A stretch of DNA of 64,000 bases from Ciborinia camelliae (GCA_025890175.1 JANPYM010000007.1:735387-799386); one strand, 5' to 3'; shown: positions 11,961 to 23,649, numbered from the stretch's first letter. The notes: generated from the sequence alone by a model not told the origin. Translations and numbers: made by a program.

Positions 11961-12215
11961 ATGCTAGAGTTTAGAAAAAGTGATAGAGATTTTGATCCGA
12001 ACATCTTAATCCCCATGGTTAAAGGGGCTGCTGCTTACGAACGCTTGCAGTTCTTGGAGGATAAAGGGCAAAATGATAAAAGGGATCTTTTGAGGACGAT
12101 TGAGAACGCAGGGAAAGAGGCTTCGGAGGAATCGAAACGGGAGAGGAAGGAAATGTTGAAGGACGTGGAGGAAAAGTTGAGGGAGATGGAGGAAAGGTTG
12201 AGGGAGGGGTTGTAA
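11961..12215 (+). CDS. Small charged coiled-coil ORF, doubtful gene
   Basis: An 84-residue reading frame starts with ATG. The last 45 residues are almost all Glu, Lys, Arg and Leu with heptad spacing (for example DVEEKLREMEERLREGL), which predicts a helix. I recognise no family. It could be a small gene, the last exon of a larger gene, or a fragment of a long coiled-coil protein like the disrupted one upstream. Only length and composition support it. Confidence 0.3.
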   Translation: MLEFRKSDRDFDPNILIPMVKGAAAYERLQFLEDKGQNDKRDLLRTIENAGKEASEESKRERKEMLKDVEEKLREMEERLREGL

Positions 12216-12339
12216 GGATATAAAACTGACTTCCCTATGTGAGGGAGTATATTTCATTAAGTTAGTCGTTTGGGCATGGTATCTCATAGATACATTTCAC
12301 CCATAATATCACCTCGAATATCACAGACGTCTGGGCCAC

Positions 12340-13533
12340 TCAAAAAACCGTTTGGCCTCCTACCAATCATCAGCATAGATTCCATGAATCGAATCTCTTC
12401 ACTCATTCTCATTGAGATAGGTACTTACCATCAACGATCAAATCACTTCCATTAATATAACTCCCCGCACCACTACATAACAAAACCAGAGCCCCACTTA
12501 ACTCCTCCGGTTTCCCCATCCTACCCATGGGATTCCTAGACGTCCAGATATTTCTTGCCGATTCTAATCCGGCACCTGAGTTTAATATGGTGTCCATATA
12601 TCCGGGAGATATTGTATTGGTACGGATACCATATCGTGACCATTCGGCTGCAAGACATGATTTCATGTGAAGGAGAGAGGATTTGGATACGTTGTAGGCA
12701 ATTTGAGGTTGAGGATAGTTAACCGTATGAGCTGATATCGCTATAGTAGAAGTGATCAGTTATAAGCCCATCTTATGAATCGATCATTGAGGGTTTGTAA
12801 AATACACAATTTTAGAATAAATAAATTTTGAAAGATGGTGACGAACATGCAATAAATACAATGGAACCACCAGATTTTTGTTCAATCATTTTTCTATTCC
12901 CATTATTAGTTCTGATATTCATATTTTACTGAGAGAGACATCATACTTAGCAACAGCCTGAGCACATAAGAACGCCCCTGTGGTATTAATCTCCAACGTA
13001 CGTCTCCACTCCTCGACACTTATCTCGAGTGCATGCACACAACCAACCACACCTGCATAACAGCATAAGATATTGATATTTCCCAACTCGGTGGCTGCAT
13101 CATGAACTGCTTGGTTCACATTTTCAGCATTGGTGACATCAACTGCTCTTAACAAGATATTTGCATTCGGAAAGTCGGCTGTCAAGGAGGATATGCAAGG
13201 AGAGTTGGATTTTGGATCAATATCAAATAAAGCTACTCCACTAAGACCATGTTCGAGAAGTGCACGAGCTCCTTGTAATGCTAGAGTTCCTGCTCCTCCT
13301 GTGACTGGATTGAACCATTAGTTGAAGGACGAGAATAAAATGAAATTTGGGAGGGAGAATGTACTGATTGCATTTCCTTTCACGGCAAATCTATCGATAG
13401 CAGGTTTTAAGCTCGTTGGATTCTTTTGGGTTTCAATGGAGAGAGATGCTGAGTCGTTTGAGCTGTTTGCTAGCTGCATTTGAGGTAATATTCGATTGAT
13501 CAAGGCATTTCGATCATATTCGTTACCTCCCAT
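12340..13533 (-). CDS. Short-chain dehydrogenase/reductase (classical SDR)
   Basis: NAD(P)-dependent oxidoreductase with a Rossmann fold, resembling fungal polyol/arabinitol-type dehydrogenases. Model: complement(join(12340..12359, 12429..12740, 12847..12893, 12947..13304, 13365..13533)), 301 aa. Cofactor motif ITGGAGTLAL lies near residues 57-66. Further marks are the CCYAG segment (usual NNAG), a Ser in IASISAH, YNVSK as the catalytic Tyr-x3-Lys, and the SPGYMDT loop. The third exon is only 47 nt and the last is 20 nt. The last exon replaces a premature GKYLSQ ending with the typical DGGQTVF terminus. One donor is GTTCGT, which is unusual; the other three are GTACAT, GTATGA and GTAAGT. All joins keep frame, so the gene appears functional. 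Substrate is unknown. Confidence 0.88.
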
Positions 13534-15139
13534 TATGTATGTATTTTGAAGATGATGATGAGTTTAGACTTGGATATCCGAGATTGAGAAAGAAGAAATG
13601 TCAACGTATTTTTGTGAATGAGTTTTCTCCGTTGATTGACAATTCGTGGAGGTGTGGGGTTATGGTCTGCCGAACATTTAGGATGATGTCTGTAGTACAT
13701 GACTAATTCAAGTTAAACAAGTCACGGGTATCGGAATACTTTCCTTAAAGAAACATTAATAAAATAGGAGGTCGATGGGTTCATCTGATGTTAAAAAGAA
13801 AACCCCAACTTCGCGATTCATATAGCAGGAGGCTTCTTTTAACGACGAGATCAGTATAGGAGGATGTAATCACTCTTTTTTAGACCTTTATTTTACCTCT
13901 ACTTTGTCTAGGTTCTCAACTTGGGGGAGTATGGATCATCGAGATACGTTCAAAATGCAAATGCGGGATCGGTGCTCATGGGCTTGAACTTTTCATCGAG
14001 CTCACTTTAAAAGATTCATCATCACTCAAACTGGAAATACTATAAATATTGAAACAATCCCTCTTGCGTGAGACAAAATTCCATTTAATGGTCTGGTATG
14101 ACGGGAAAGCTACAACGGCCAAGAGGCAATCCTTCGCCCACGTAGATGATAAATGGATTGAAACTGAGCAGCAGGAAATGAAACCCAATTTAGCTACCAT
14201 GTTGAGCTTGTATCTTTGCCTTTCCTAACACCAAATAAGCCGACCTTTTCCGTACTTAGATGAGTCGTGTGTCTAATAATAGGGTACCGGTACATGTAGA
14301 AATCTGAAGCAAAAATTGGGTTATCAAGAAGGGGAAGAAACTAACATTTGCCCAAAGTGGGACTCTTACTTGGTAATCGTATGAAGGATATGAAAACTAT
14401 AATCAAAACCCACAGCTTGCAGTGCAACCGATGACAAGTCATGCTGATGCCCAGTGTACTGACACCTTACCTGGCCGACTTTAACTTTGACACAATATAT
14501 GAGATATTCAGTGGGAATGAACGTAGATCTGACTGGATTGTGTAATGCAGTTGTTTCGAAACTTGATACATTGCTCTCCTGCAAATCCACGTAGGTTACC
14601 ATCGAGCAAGGCCAACACTACATTGCATGTTTCCAATCGACAGGAGAATTTAGTGGATTGATTATTAAGCTGTACTGATGATGATATTCCCACAGAAAAC
14701 TGTCTCTGATCATTACCATCAGTGATCCCTTGATTGATCATGATGCATACACATATGAGAACATGAGAGAGTGAGAGTGTGAGTAAGAGTGAGTGCTTTT
14801 TGCATTTGAAGTATTTCAAGAGTCCATGTCGATGAGTAGAGGAACACCATAATTGCCAAACAGGGTAAAGAAGGGATCGACGGAAAACACATAAGCACTG
14901 GCTATGGATGTGAGAGAGGGCCTTAAATAGTAAAGTGGTGACAACAACTCAGGGAGCGGATGCTTGAGTACGTATACTATTTTGAGATTTGGATAGTTTC
15001 TGTACATGGTGAATTGTTAAGATGGCACGGGATGGTTTGAGGAGAGGAAAATGATGTGAATAACTTTCAAGTACCGGTATGCTTTTAGTTTTTCCCTCTT
15101 CTTTGCTACCTGATTGACACTTGTAATCGTTAAAGAAAA

Positions 15140-15173
15140 GGGGGGAAGAGGGGGAAGGGGGAGAAGGGGGGGG
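15140..15173 (+). other. G-quadruplex-type tract
   Basis: Four guanine runs of 6, 5, 5 and 8 are separated by two to four bases that are mostly adenine. This meets the classical intramolecular G-quadruplex pattern. It lies about 1.1 kb upstream of the RBR ligase start. Confidence 0.6.
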
Positions 15174-15299
15174 ATGGTTATAAACTTATCACATACCGGT
15201 ACTAAAATATTTCTTAGAAGATCTTTTCAATTATTTTATTCCAGGCCCTTGCAGCCTTGAAAAAGAAGGATTATTTTTACTTGCGGGCCGTGCCCCTGT

Positions 15300-15625
15300 T
15301 AACTCCGGGGGGTATCATCACAATCAATCAACCCTATCGGGGGGTATTATCACTATCAATCAAGCCTATCAATCTTTATTATCCCTATCAATCAACCCTA
15401 TCAATCTTTATTATCCCTATAAATCAACCCTATCAACCCTAATTATCACTATCAATTATCACTATCAACCTTGATCATCCCTATGAATCATCCCTATTTA
15501 TCCCTATTAATCAATCCTATCAACCTTAATCATCCCCATCAATCACCCTGATTGGGGGTATCATCACTATCTATCAACCCTATCAACCTCAATCATCCCT
15601 ATCAATCATCCCTATCAACCTTAAT
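15300..15625 (+). repeat. Imperfect minisatellite, CCCTATCAATCA-like
   Basis: About 25 degenerate units of 11-15 bp share the core CCCTATCAAYC, sometimes alternating with TTATTATC or TTAATCAT. The unit is not a fungal telomere repeat (CCCTAA), and the array lies in the interior of the window. Confidence 0.8.
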
Positions 15626-16278
15626 CTTTAGCTTCAGCTCACGGATCACGGATCACGGGGCGGACGGATACGAATGATCCCTATGAGGAATACACAGTTA
15701 CACCACCCTCACCCACGGGTGTAACCATTCCTCGACCCCGAATGATATCGAATTTCATGATATAGATTATTCACATCTGCGAATATATTTTCCCTTTCCC
15801 TTTCCCATCCATTTTCTTATTCCCAGATACCTACCTACCTAATCTTACCATCTTCCCATACCTCCTCATACCTTCGAAAGATCTTCTCCGTCCTCATCAG
15901 ATTTCGACATTTCAAATCTACTCGAATCAAAAACATTCAATATCCAATAAGCTCTCTCACTCTCAACTCTCACTCTCACCCAAACCGTCTTGATTGCCAT
16001 CCAGATTACCCGTGGACAACCTTGGAATACCTGCACAAAGTTTCCCGCCTCATTCGTTAGTTCTTTATTGCATATGCAAAAAGCCTGTCAGCAAATATTA
16101 ACTCATAACCAATCAATTATATCAGCCGCAGAAGGAATACCCTATCCTATCCTACACGAACAGATGTTCACCGTTCAATCTCTTCGCCCATCGTTTTTAA
16201 TCCACAACATTATATGAAGATAATTCCATAGGCTCAAATGCCCAACTAAAATTGAGGCGATTGGGTTCGGAAGTTCGA

Positions 16279-18779
16279 ATGGCGGGCTTGGATGATATTC
16301 ATAAAGTAAGGCGTAGGCCAAAATTTGGGCATGGCGAATTAGAAGATGGCAAAGTTAATAAATCACGATCGGGTCGCCATGAAGGAGAAAAAGTCAGATC
16401 AGTTGATCCTGATGTTTCTGAAGTCCGCAGAATCCGTTTAGAAAGACTCGAAGGGAATTCAACAAATCAATCGACCCGCGATAGTGCAGCAACTGAAAAG
16501 ATGCCCGCAGAATCGAGTTCGACAATTGATGCGACAAAGTCATCATCGAGTCATCGACGAAGGAGGCGACATCATACTTCCGAAGACGGTGCTGGACATC
16601 ATTCGCGATCGAAGATAAATGGCAGAGAGGAGAAATATACAAGTGATTATGTTTACGGTCCTCCGAGGGATAGTGGTAGTAGAAGCAAGTCGGGAGGGAT
16701 AACTATAACGGAAAGGAGACGTCGGGACGAAGATGAATCTAGTGGTCATTCCGATGATGAGGACAAACACAAATTAGAACATATGGAATCAAAGTCGAAG
16801 AAGAAGATTAAGTATGTGGTCCGGGAGTTGCCAAGAGGGTCAAGTTCAACCAGTAGGGTGAAGAAAGAGGATAAAGAGAAAGTATCTACAAGGCACTCTG
16901 CAGATGTGAGAACTTCAAGGTCTAAAACTACATCACACAGAAATAAAGTCCCTACTGGCGATTCCGTGTCACGCCCTCCACTTTCAAGGTATGTAATTTG
17001 GCTTTGCGCATCTTTCACCACAATTTCATTCTAATTATATGTGTAGGAGTGCAACAACTCGGATAATCACAGATCCTACGCCAACATTGAGGAGGAGTAG
17101 TACATCATTGGAGAGGCCAAAGGCGCCAGCATCTGTAGCAGGTACAGTCACTTCACATACCTCACAACGTCGTGGTAGCTTTTTAGGAAGTTTCTTCTCA
17201 TCCGGACCACCACCTCCTCCTCCACCTCCTCCTGAACCAGAAAAGCTGTAAGTTATTCCGCGAAGCCATGCGCAAAATTGGCATGCTAATTATCCCAGGG
17301 TTGAATGCCTAACATGTCTCTCCGATGATATTCCCAAATCCAAATGTGCCAAATTAAAATGTGGTCATCGAATGTGCCATTCTTGCCTTAAACGAATATT
17401 TCGACTCTCCGTCAAAGATCCAGCTCATATGCCACCGAAATGTTGTACATCCGAACATATTCCATTGAAACACGTTGAAAAACTATTTGATGTTCCTTTC
17501 AAAAAACTTTGGAATAAGAAATATCAGGAATATACTACGAAGAATCGAATATATTGTCCAGCGAAACGATGTGGAGAATGGATCAAGCCTGAGAATATCC
17601 ACAAGGAAAATGGGAAGAAATTTGGAATTTGTGGGAGGTGTAAGACGAAAGTTTGTGCGTTGTGTAATGGTAAATGGCATGGATCGAAGGATTGTCCGAA
17701 GGACGAGGAAACAAACAAGTTACTTGAGACTGCCAAACAAGCTGGTTGGCAAAGATGTTATAGTTGTAGGACTATGGTAGAGTTGAAAGAAGGATGTAAC
17801 CATATGACTTGGTAAGTAAATCATCCCTAGGCTGGGAATATCTATAGCTAACGTGAAATCTTTAAGTCGCTGCACGGCACAATTCTGTATGATCTGTGGA
17901 TTGAAATGGAAGACGTGCGATTGTCCATGGTTTAATTATGAGACGGTTGAAACTGATCGATTAAATCATATGCAGTTTCCTCAGCCCGTTCCTCGTCCCA
18001 TTCGTATCGTTCCAGTCCAAAACGCTCCAGACAGGAATGTAGCACCACCTGGGAGAAGTGCTCGAGATTTACCTAGAGCGAGAGGACAACCACCTAATTA
18101 CAACGATGAGAGCAATCAAAGACGTCGCCAAGAACAGGAAGATGAAAGACTAGCTCGACAACTACAGGATTGGGGTATTGAAGATATGCCAACCGATGAT
18201 CGTGATGAAGATTATAATGGTGGGGTTGGTGATGTTCAGGGGGTTGGAAATGGCGCGAATCATTTCATGAATCAAGATTATAGACGCGAGTCTAGTAATG
18301 TTACAGCGCAGCCGGCTGGGGGAATGAATTTTGGTTTTGGAGTTACCAATTTCTTTTCTGGGGTTCTGAGACCACTAGGGGTAAATGCTACAGATCCAAA
18401 CGTGGCTGAGATGACCGATCGTTACCCAACAGTTCCACCGGCGGTTCCTGAGCCTGAACCTCGAGCCGTGCCTACACCAGGTCTCATCAGAAGACATACC
18501 ACTCGAGATGCTACGAGAGCCAGTGGTCAATCACGGAGAGTGTCTGATATTGTGATGCCTCGAAGAACTCGAGCTGATGATGAAGCCGAAGCATCTCACC
18601 ATGCACCTCCATCAAGGGTTTCTGTTGCACCATCCAGAATCTCTAGTTCGACGAGCAAAACCAAAAGGGAGAAAGAGAAGAAGACCAAGTCATCTGTCCT
18701 TGCTGGCCTTGGGAGTGGGAGAAATAGGGTTGATTCTTGGAGGAGTCATGTTGCTCCTGGTGCTCCACCTGCGGAATAG
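16279..18779 (+). CDS. RBR-type E3 ubiquitin ligase (RING1-IBR-RING2)
   Basis: Accepts ubiquitin from an E2 onto a RING2 cysteine and passes it to substrates. Model: join(16279..16988, 17047..17247, 17299..17811, 17867..18779), 778 aa. All introns have GTAAGT or GTATGT donors and keep frame. Residues 1-300 are disordered, Ser/Arg/Lys-rich, with a run of prolines near the end. RING1 (about 305-360) begins with CLTC and has CGHRMCHSC. IBR (about 370-450) contains CPAKRCGEW and CGRCKTKVCALC. RING2 (about 455-497) has C-x2-C-x9-C with the catalytic cysteine in EGCNHM. The last intron splits RING2 just after its next zinc ligand. The C-terminal 270 residues are disordered. The start is the first ATG in the open frame. 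Organisation is Ariadne-like, but the long flanks and lack of a visible Ariadne domain suggest a fungal-specific RBR. Confidence 0.93.
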
Positions 18780-20103
18780 GGGTTCTTGATTTGTTTTTTT
18801 GTTTTTTTGTTTTTTTGGTCACAAACGGGTTGAGAATGGCTTGTGGTGAACAGATGCGTATTATGGGTGGTAATGGATGAGAGGAGGGGTCATGATTTTA
18901 TTGGCTATGGAGCTATCTCATACATATGCGATATGAATGAAATCCGGGATGAAATAGAAAAGAAGATACGATACGAGACGATATGATACGACACAATACG
19001 ATACGATACGATACGATACGATACGATAACTACGAACTTACGAAATGATTAATGGGATGGGGTTGCGGGATCTGGTGGATCGGGTTGGATTGGTCGTTTG
19101 GTCGTTTGGTCGTTTGGTCATTTGGGTGGATTATATTATATTATATCGGACTGGACTGGACGGGACATTTTTTTGGGTGGACACTGGATACCTACCTCTG
19201 TTAGATATGGTTATGATACATACGACTTTCTGCTCTGCTCTGCTTTGCAAACTTTGCTCTGCTTTGCTTTGCTTTGCTTGGGATATTTTACACGGAGCAG
19301 AGCAATTTATTTATGGTAACTTGGATTTAATACCCCCCCTGGTACCTGGTTGGTGCGGGTGCGGATGCGGATGCTTGGAAAATACCTTGGGAGAGGAGGA
19401 GTTTGATTTTTTTGTTTGATTGGTTGGTTGATTGATGGTTTGATGGATTGATGGATGGATGGATTGTTTGATATTTACGGTTATGGTTATGGTTATGGTT
19501 ACGGTTCCTATAATTATATTAGAGGCTTGCTAATGTATGTATGTACCTATGTATGTATGTATGTATACTCCAATAGTCAATTCAATTCCATTCAATTCAA
19601 TTCCATTCAATCAGTTGAGTATGTATGTATGAATGAATGAGAGTATTCATAAATAAAAATAACAACTTTAATAATAAATTCTATAATAAACAACCTTATT
19701 AACAATGAACAATTATTTAATTATATATAATCCTGAGATATTAGACGAGTATTTATTCAACATCAATCAGAATGTATGTATATTATATACATACCTACCT
19801 ACCTACCTACCTACCTATACTCCGACAACCAACTGAAATGAATTGAAAGGAAGGGAATCAGACGGGAAGAAGTAAAATAGATAGATATCTAGATAGATAG
19901 ATAGATAGGTATCTGTAGGTAGAGTAAAATGATGATTGGAAATTTGAAATTTGAAATTTGAAGGACCTGAGGTGAGAACTGAAGGGGCTTAAGATGTATC
20001 ATTAATTAAAAGACTATATATATCCACGGCATAGCCACGGCCAAAAGCAAGACCAAGACCAAGACCATCTAAATAAAATCAAATGAAAGAAAATAAAATC
20101 AGA
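18780..20103. other. Convergent intergenic region, microsatellite-rich
   Basis: It lies between the 3' ends of the RBR ligase (+) and the Rog1-like esterase (-). It holds GATAC repeats (about 18963-19027), GGTTAT repeats (19478-19502), ATGT and TACC tetranucleotide runs (19540-19570 and 19790-19816) and GATA runs (19879-19908). No gene seen. Confidence 0.7.
18963..19027 (+). repeat. GATAC pentanucleotide repeat
   Basis: An imperfect (GATAC)n run, with seven uninterrupted units at its right end. It lies in the 3' flank of the RBR ligase. Confidence 0.85.
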
Positions 20104-23100
20104 TCAAAGAACTCCAGTCTCGGTCGATATGCGCATACCAGCAAGATCCTTAGGAAGAGGGTTAGGGATATCCGAATCAGCAGTGGTGCCCACTCCGACT
20201 CCGACTCCGACTCCGACTCCCACTTGTCCCAAATCCTCGACTTTATCCTCCACCGGTTCAGGACTAGCGACCAAGTCATCCTTTCCCAGAAACTTTGCGA
20301 TTTCCTTCTGATCCGTTCCCTTTTCTCTCTCTCTCTCTCTTTCTCTATCCGGAGGACTACGACTTTGATTCCTCGCAGCAGCACCTTTCCCCACGATCTT
20401 CTCGGTCCAATTCCATGCCGAATGCGAATGGGAATGGGATGATGGTTTAATCTCATCATCTTCACTATCATCCGCGCTATCGATCCAATCGCGATCGCTC
20501 CACCCAGCACTATCATAGCCATCTTGAATTTTCTTGGACCAGCTTGGATTTCTCAACGGGGTGGGCGGTGGCTTCCTCGAAGAGGAATATGATTTTCCCA
20601 GTGGGGGGACGGAATCTTGAGCTTCTCGGGCTTCGGAGATGGTACGTTCATGTCGATTGATCTGTTTGATTGTGATGTGCTTCTTCTCCAAGTTTCCTTG
20701 ATCCACTGATGAGTTAACTTCGTGTCCCTCGGAATCTGGTACTTCCTCTGCTGCTTTAGCCCTTTCTTTTCCACCGGTATCTTCATCTTTTCTTCTCGTA
20801 ATTGCATCATCGGAGAAGTGAGTATCGCAAAGATGTTTCACCACTGGCCAACCATATGCATTCGCAAACATTCTTCTAACGATCATATTATTATGAGCAT
20901 CAGGTTCTAAGCTCACAAGAACCTTTCGCCAACTTAAATCACGATGATAAGCTCTCGCAATCTTCTCTTCAACCTTCATTGCCGAGGAATCGACTATGAT
21001 ATTTGGTGGACGAGAAGGATTGATATTTTTATCATCATAATCAAGAGCTGAAAGTTGACTATCGGTATGAGTAGGTATTGGTGAAGATGGTTCGGAAAAG
21101 GAAGATCCTCGCCTTCGAAGAGTAGTAGATCGTTTCTTGAGAGGTGGTGGTGGAATATCCGATGGATGATATACACGATCATGAAAAATTGTTCGAGAAC
21201 GGGAGCTAGGATCGATCAAGAATTCTGTAGATGGAAGAGGTGGTTTGAGAAGATCACCCGCTGATTCAAAAAAGGTTGTTTTGGGAGGTGCTGATAAAAT
21301 ATCTTGATCTTGAGATTCGTTATCTCCTGCTGAAACATTTGAATTGCCTTCAGGAGATGGGGAAGGTAAAGAGGATGGGGTGGAAGATTCGCTACCGTTG
21401 CTGATTTTGATCGTCTGACTTCGTTTATATATCTTTGAATGTTTGGGTTGGTGAGCATGAGATTTTGGAGAAGGGTTAGAGCGAAAGAATCCGAATAAAC
21501 TTGCAAGTGGACTTGCAATTGGACCGTTATTATTAGATGTGCAGGATGTCGGACTACCAATATCATTACTGTTTCTCCCTTCTATAGAGGGAAAATTAGA
21601 AGGACCGGGTAGATTCAGGTTCTTGATGCTTCGTCTATCATCATCCATAACATTTGCTGGAGGTTGTGGTACTTCGGTTTCATGCTTTTCCAAAATATCA
21701 GGAGAAGCAAGTCCCCCAATATCATCCATATCACTCACTTCTCCATCAGACCAAGGTGCTTGTTTCTTTGCAGGTGAACCAGAATTTGCCCCAGTAAGTT
21801 CAGCCCAACTCCATTCCGCCATAGTACCAACAAGACCATTTTCCCTTCTAGCTTTCTCAACTCGACCTAAACTTTGCCAGTCTAGAAATAGTAAACAACT
21901 AGTCCTCAGAGGTACAATTCCATCATTAACAACATTTGAATATACTGTACGATTCCTAAACTTCTTAAGAACAGTATGAGCCGGGCCAGTTGGTAAAATT
22001 CGTAAGAGAGGTTTTGCTTCCGGTGCAGATTCTCCATCCAGCCTCTTATGAGCACTTTCACCAATATTCCCAACGAGTGCACCCCATCCACTTCTCGCAA
22101 TTGTAGGTGCGCGCCATGTTAGCCCAAGGTCTTGACCTGTTCGACCGACTAATCCAAAATCCAACGCAAATTTAACATATAATGGATTTTCATTGCTAAG
22201 ACCTAGGAATGGTGTTGCTAATGCGATGAAGTTAATAGGCTTGATGATGTCGAAAAATTGAGGTGAATGCTTTTGAATGTACGCAACAGCATATGTTTGA
22301 ACCAATCCACCTAATGAATGAGCAATGAAACTAATACTAGTAAAATGGTAAGGTAAGTCAATATCTTGAGGCGCCTTTATAATGCTACTTCCTTCATGTG
22401 CTGGTTTGCCTGGATCATCCATTAATCTTGAAGAATCAGGCTTTAGAGCATGAGAAAGAGCTTCAGTTGCTGATTTTTTGAGGGTTGGTCTAAATGGTTG
22501 ATCTGGGTATGTCATCCTGAGAACATATTTGGCAAGTCTTTTTCCAAGATATTTTATTCCTCTTTCTGTTCGAACGGCATTTCCAGAAAATCCTCGCACA
22601 ATGACTTCCTCATCTTCGGATTCATCATCGTTTTCTTCCTGTTCCTCGGGAAGATCTTCTGTGCTACCATCCCCCGAAGATTCTTGTATTTCGGCTCGCG
22701 CGGCTGTCCTCCTTTCCATCTCCTCTTGTTTCTTTTTCGCTTTTCGTGCCTTCGCATCGATTTTGGCTTGCTTCGCTGTCGCATCTATACTCTCCTTAAG
22801 AAATAGCATATCTGCTCCGAGATTACTATGCAATCCATGTGTCAAAACCACTAGATGTACATTTTTCCTTCGTTTCTTTCTTGGTTTCTCTTCAACATGG
22901 CCCTTTCCTGTCGCATCCTCAACTGGTGTATCCTGATTATTTCCTTTTAACATCTGCTCCTCTGCCACTTCATCTCTGTCGTCCATCTTCGGTGTATTCC
23001 ATAAACTTGCAGTATCATCCACCCTCAGTCGTATCGCCCTAGAATATACACCCCTCGATAATGCCGCATGATGGTTATCTTTCGCCCCCTGACTTTGCTG

Positions 23101-23649
23101 ATGATCGCGGACTTGTCCCGGAACTGGTGCTGTCCCTCCTAACATTGAACCTCCAGCAAATCCCAACGATAGACTTTTCTCATCCCTACCAAGTAAAACC
23201 TCGTAATGAACAGCCGCAGAGTTGGAAAAGACGACTTGCGACGTAACCTCAATGATCCAACTAACACTTTTCACATCTTTATCCTCTCTGCCGGGCGATC
23301 TCCCATCTCGATTTGCACGCCCCGCCGTCTTTCGCACATCTTCTGGAACAACAAGTTCAGTCGAGAAAGAACCTCCAGCTTTTAGATTTGGTTCGAATTC
23401 AGGTACACCATCTCGTCGCGGATTTTCGAATTTGACATTAGGATTAAATGTAGAAGGATAGGCAGCTGCGTATAGGGTATAAGGGCCGTGGACAAAAGCA
23501 GCTCGGAGCGCAATGGCAGAGGTATTCTTAATCTTTAAATGAAGTCTTGCAGGAGAAGGGAGAATCCTATCGTGTGCCGGGGTATATGTAACTGTATAAC
23601 GAACGACGTCTCCTATCTTAACACTTCCAGCTTGATACAAAAGTAACAT
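20104..23649 (-). CDS. Rog1-like lipase / serine esterase (DUF676)
   Basis: Alpha/beta-hydrolase of the Rog1/FAM135 group; yeast Rog1 acts as a lipid-droplet-related monoacylglycerol lipase. It is a single exon of 1181 aa. The N-terminal domain (about 1-170) starts LLLYQAGSVKIGDVVRYT and resembles the Rog1 N-terminus. The oxyanion segment LTHGLHSN lies near residue 270. A charged Lys/Glu insertion follows, then the nucleophile elbow AHSLGG (Ser near 443). An acid candidate is in VNDGIVPLRTS, and the histidine is probably in DAHNNMIVRR near the C-terminal third. Between these lies a disordered Ser/Pro region. The extreme C-terminus contains a Val-Gly dipeptide run encoded by a hexanucleotide microsatellite (about 20185-20222). 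It is longer than yeast Rog1 because of the insertions. The start is the only plausible ATG; an extra 5' exon cannot be excluded. Confidence 0.9.
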   Translation of the reverse strand: MLLLYQAGSVKIGDVVRYTVTYTPAHDRILPSPARLHLKIKNTSAIALRAAFVHGPYTLYAAAYPSTFNPNVKFENPRRDGVPEFEPNLKAGGSFSTELVVPEDVRKTAGRANRDGRSPGREDKDVKSVSWIIEVTSQVVFSNSAAVHYEVLLGRDEKSLSLGFAGGSMLGGTAPVPGQVRDHQQSQGAKDNHHAALSRGVYSRAIRLRVDDTASLWNTPKMDDRDEVAEEQMLKGNNQDTPVEDATGKGHVEEKPRKKRRKNVHLVVLTHGLHSNLGADMLFLKESIDATAKQAKIDAKARKAKKKQEEMERRTAARAEIQESSGDGSTEDLPEEQEENDDESEDEEVIVRGFSGNAVRTERGIKYLGKRLAKYVLRMTYPDQPFRPTLKKSATEALSHALKPDSSRLMDDPGKPAHEGSSIIKAPQDIDLPYHFTSISFIAHSLGGLVQTYAVAYIQKHSPQFFDIIKPINFIALATPFLGLSNENPLYVKFALDFGLVGRTGQDLGLTWRAPTIARSGWGALVGNIGESAHKRLDGESAPEAKPLLRILPTGPAHTVLKKFRNRTVYSNVVNDGIVPLRTSCLLFLDWQSLGRVEKARRENGLVGTMAEWSWAELTGANSGSPAKKQAPWSDGEVSDMDDIGGLASPDILEKHETEVPQPPANVMDDDRRSIKNLNLPGPSNFPSIEGRNSNDIGSPTSCTSNNNGPIASPLASLFGFFRSNPSPKSHAHQPKHSKIYKRSQTIKISNGSESSTPSSLPSPSPEGNSNVSAGDNESQDQDILSAPPKTTFFESAGDLLKPPLPSTEFLIDPSSRSRTIFHDRVYHPSDIPPPPLKKRSTTLRRRGSSFSEPSSPIPTHTDSQLSALDYDDKNINPSRPPNIIVDSSAMKVEEKIARAYHRDLSWRKVLVSLEPDAHNNMIVRRMFANAYGWPVVKHLCDTHFSDDAITRRKDEDTGGKERAKAAEEVPDSEGHEVNSSVDQGNLEKKHITIKQINRHERTISEAREAQDSVPPLGKSYSSSRKPPPTPLRNPSWSKKIQDGYDSAGWSDRDWIDSADDSEDDEIKPSSHSHSHSAWNWTEKIVGKGAAARNQSRSPPDREREREREKGTDQKEIAKFLGKDDLVASPEPVEDKVEDLGQVGVGVGVGVGVGTTADSDIPNPLPKDLAGMRISTETGVL

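Larger units (their letters stand above)
11336..12339. other. Intergenic region with repeat copy 2 and one small ORF
   Basis: It holds the second copy of the 48-bp dispersed repeat (11467-11514) and the near-repeats GGTGTAAAATAACCA and GGTGTAATAAAACCA at about 11500-11535. A small charged reading frame lies at 11961-12215. I see nothing else with coding support. Confidence 0.5.
13534..16278. other. Divergent intergenic region with repeats and a G-rich tract
   Basis: It lies between the SDR (-) and the RBR ligase (+). Minus-strand open stretches at 13976-14200, 14366-14819 and 14816-15007 could be small exons: one hydrophobic start is followed by four cysteines, and a GTAAGG donor lies near 14470. 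No ATG-to-stop model holds together. A G-rich tract lies at 15140-15173 and an imperfect CCCTATCAATCA repeat at 15300-15625. The pyrimidine-rich stretch at about 15780-15980 is probably the RBR promoter and 5' leader. Confidence 0.45.

Noticed and set aside
13298..13318. tRNA B-box-like GGTTCAATCC on the minus strand
   Set aside because: It is the branch/acceptor region of the first SDR intron. No A box or acceptor stem can be paired around it.
14366..15007. Small secreted cysteine protein on the minus strand
   Set aside because: The hydrophobic start lacks an ATG (it begins at TTG), and no set of exons joins it to the upstream ATG frame without a stop.
15300..15625. Possible interstitial telomere repeat
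   Set aside because: Units read CCCTATCAATCA, not CCCTAA, and are degenerate. It is an ordinary minisatellite.
22554..22784. Arg/Lys-rich frame inside the Rog1-like gene
   Set aside because: It is an alternative frame of the charged Lys/Glu insertion in the esterase.
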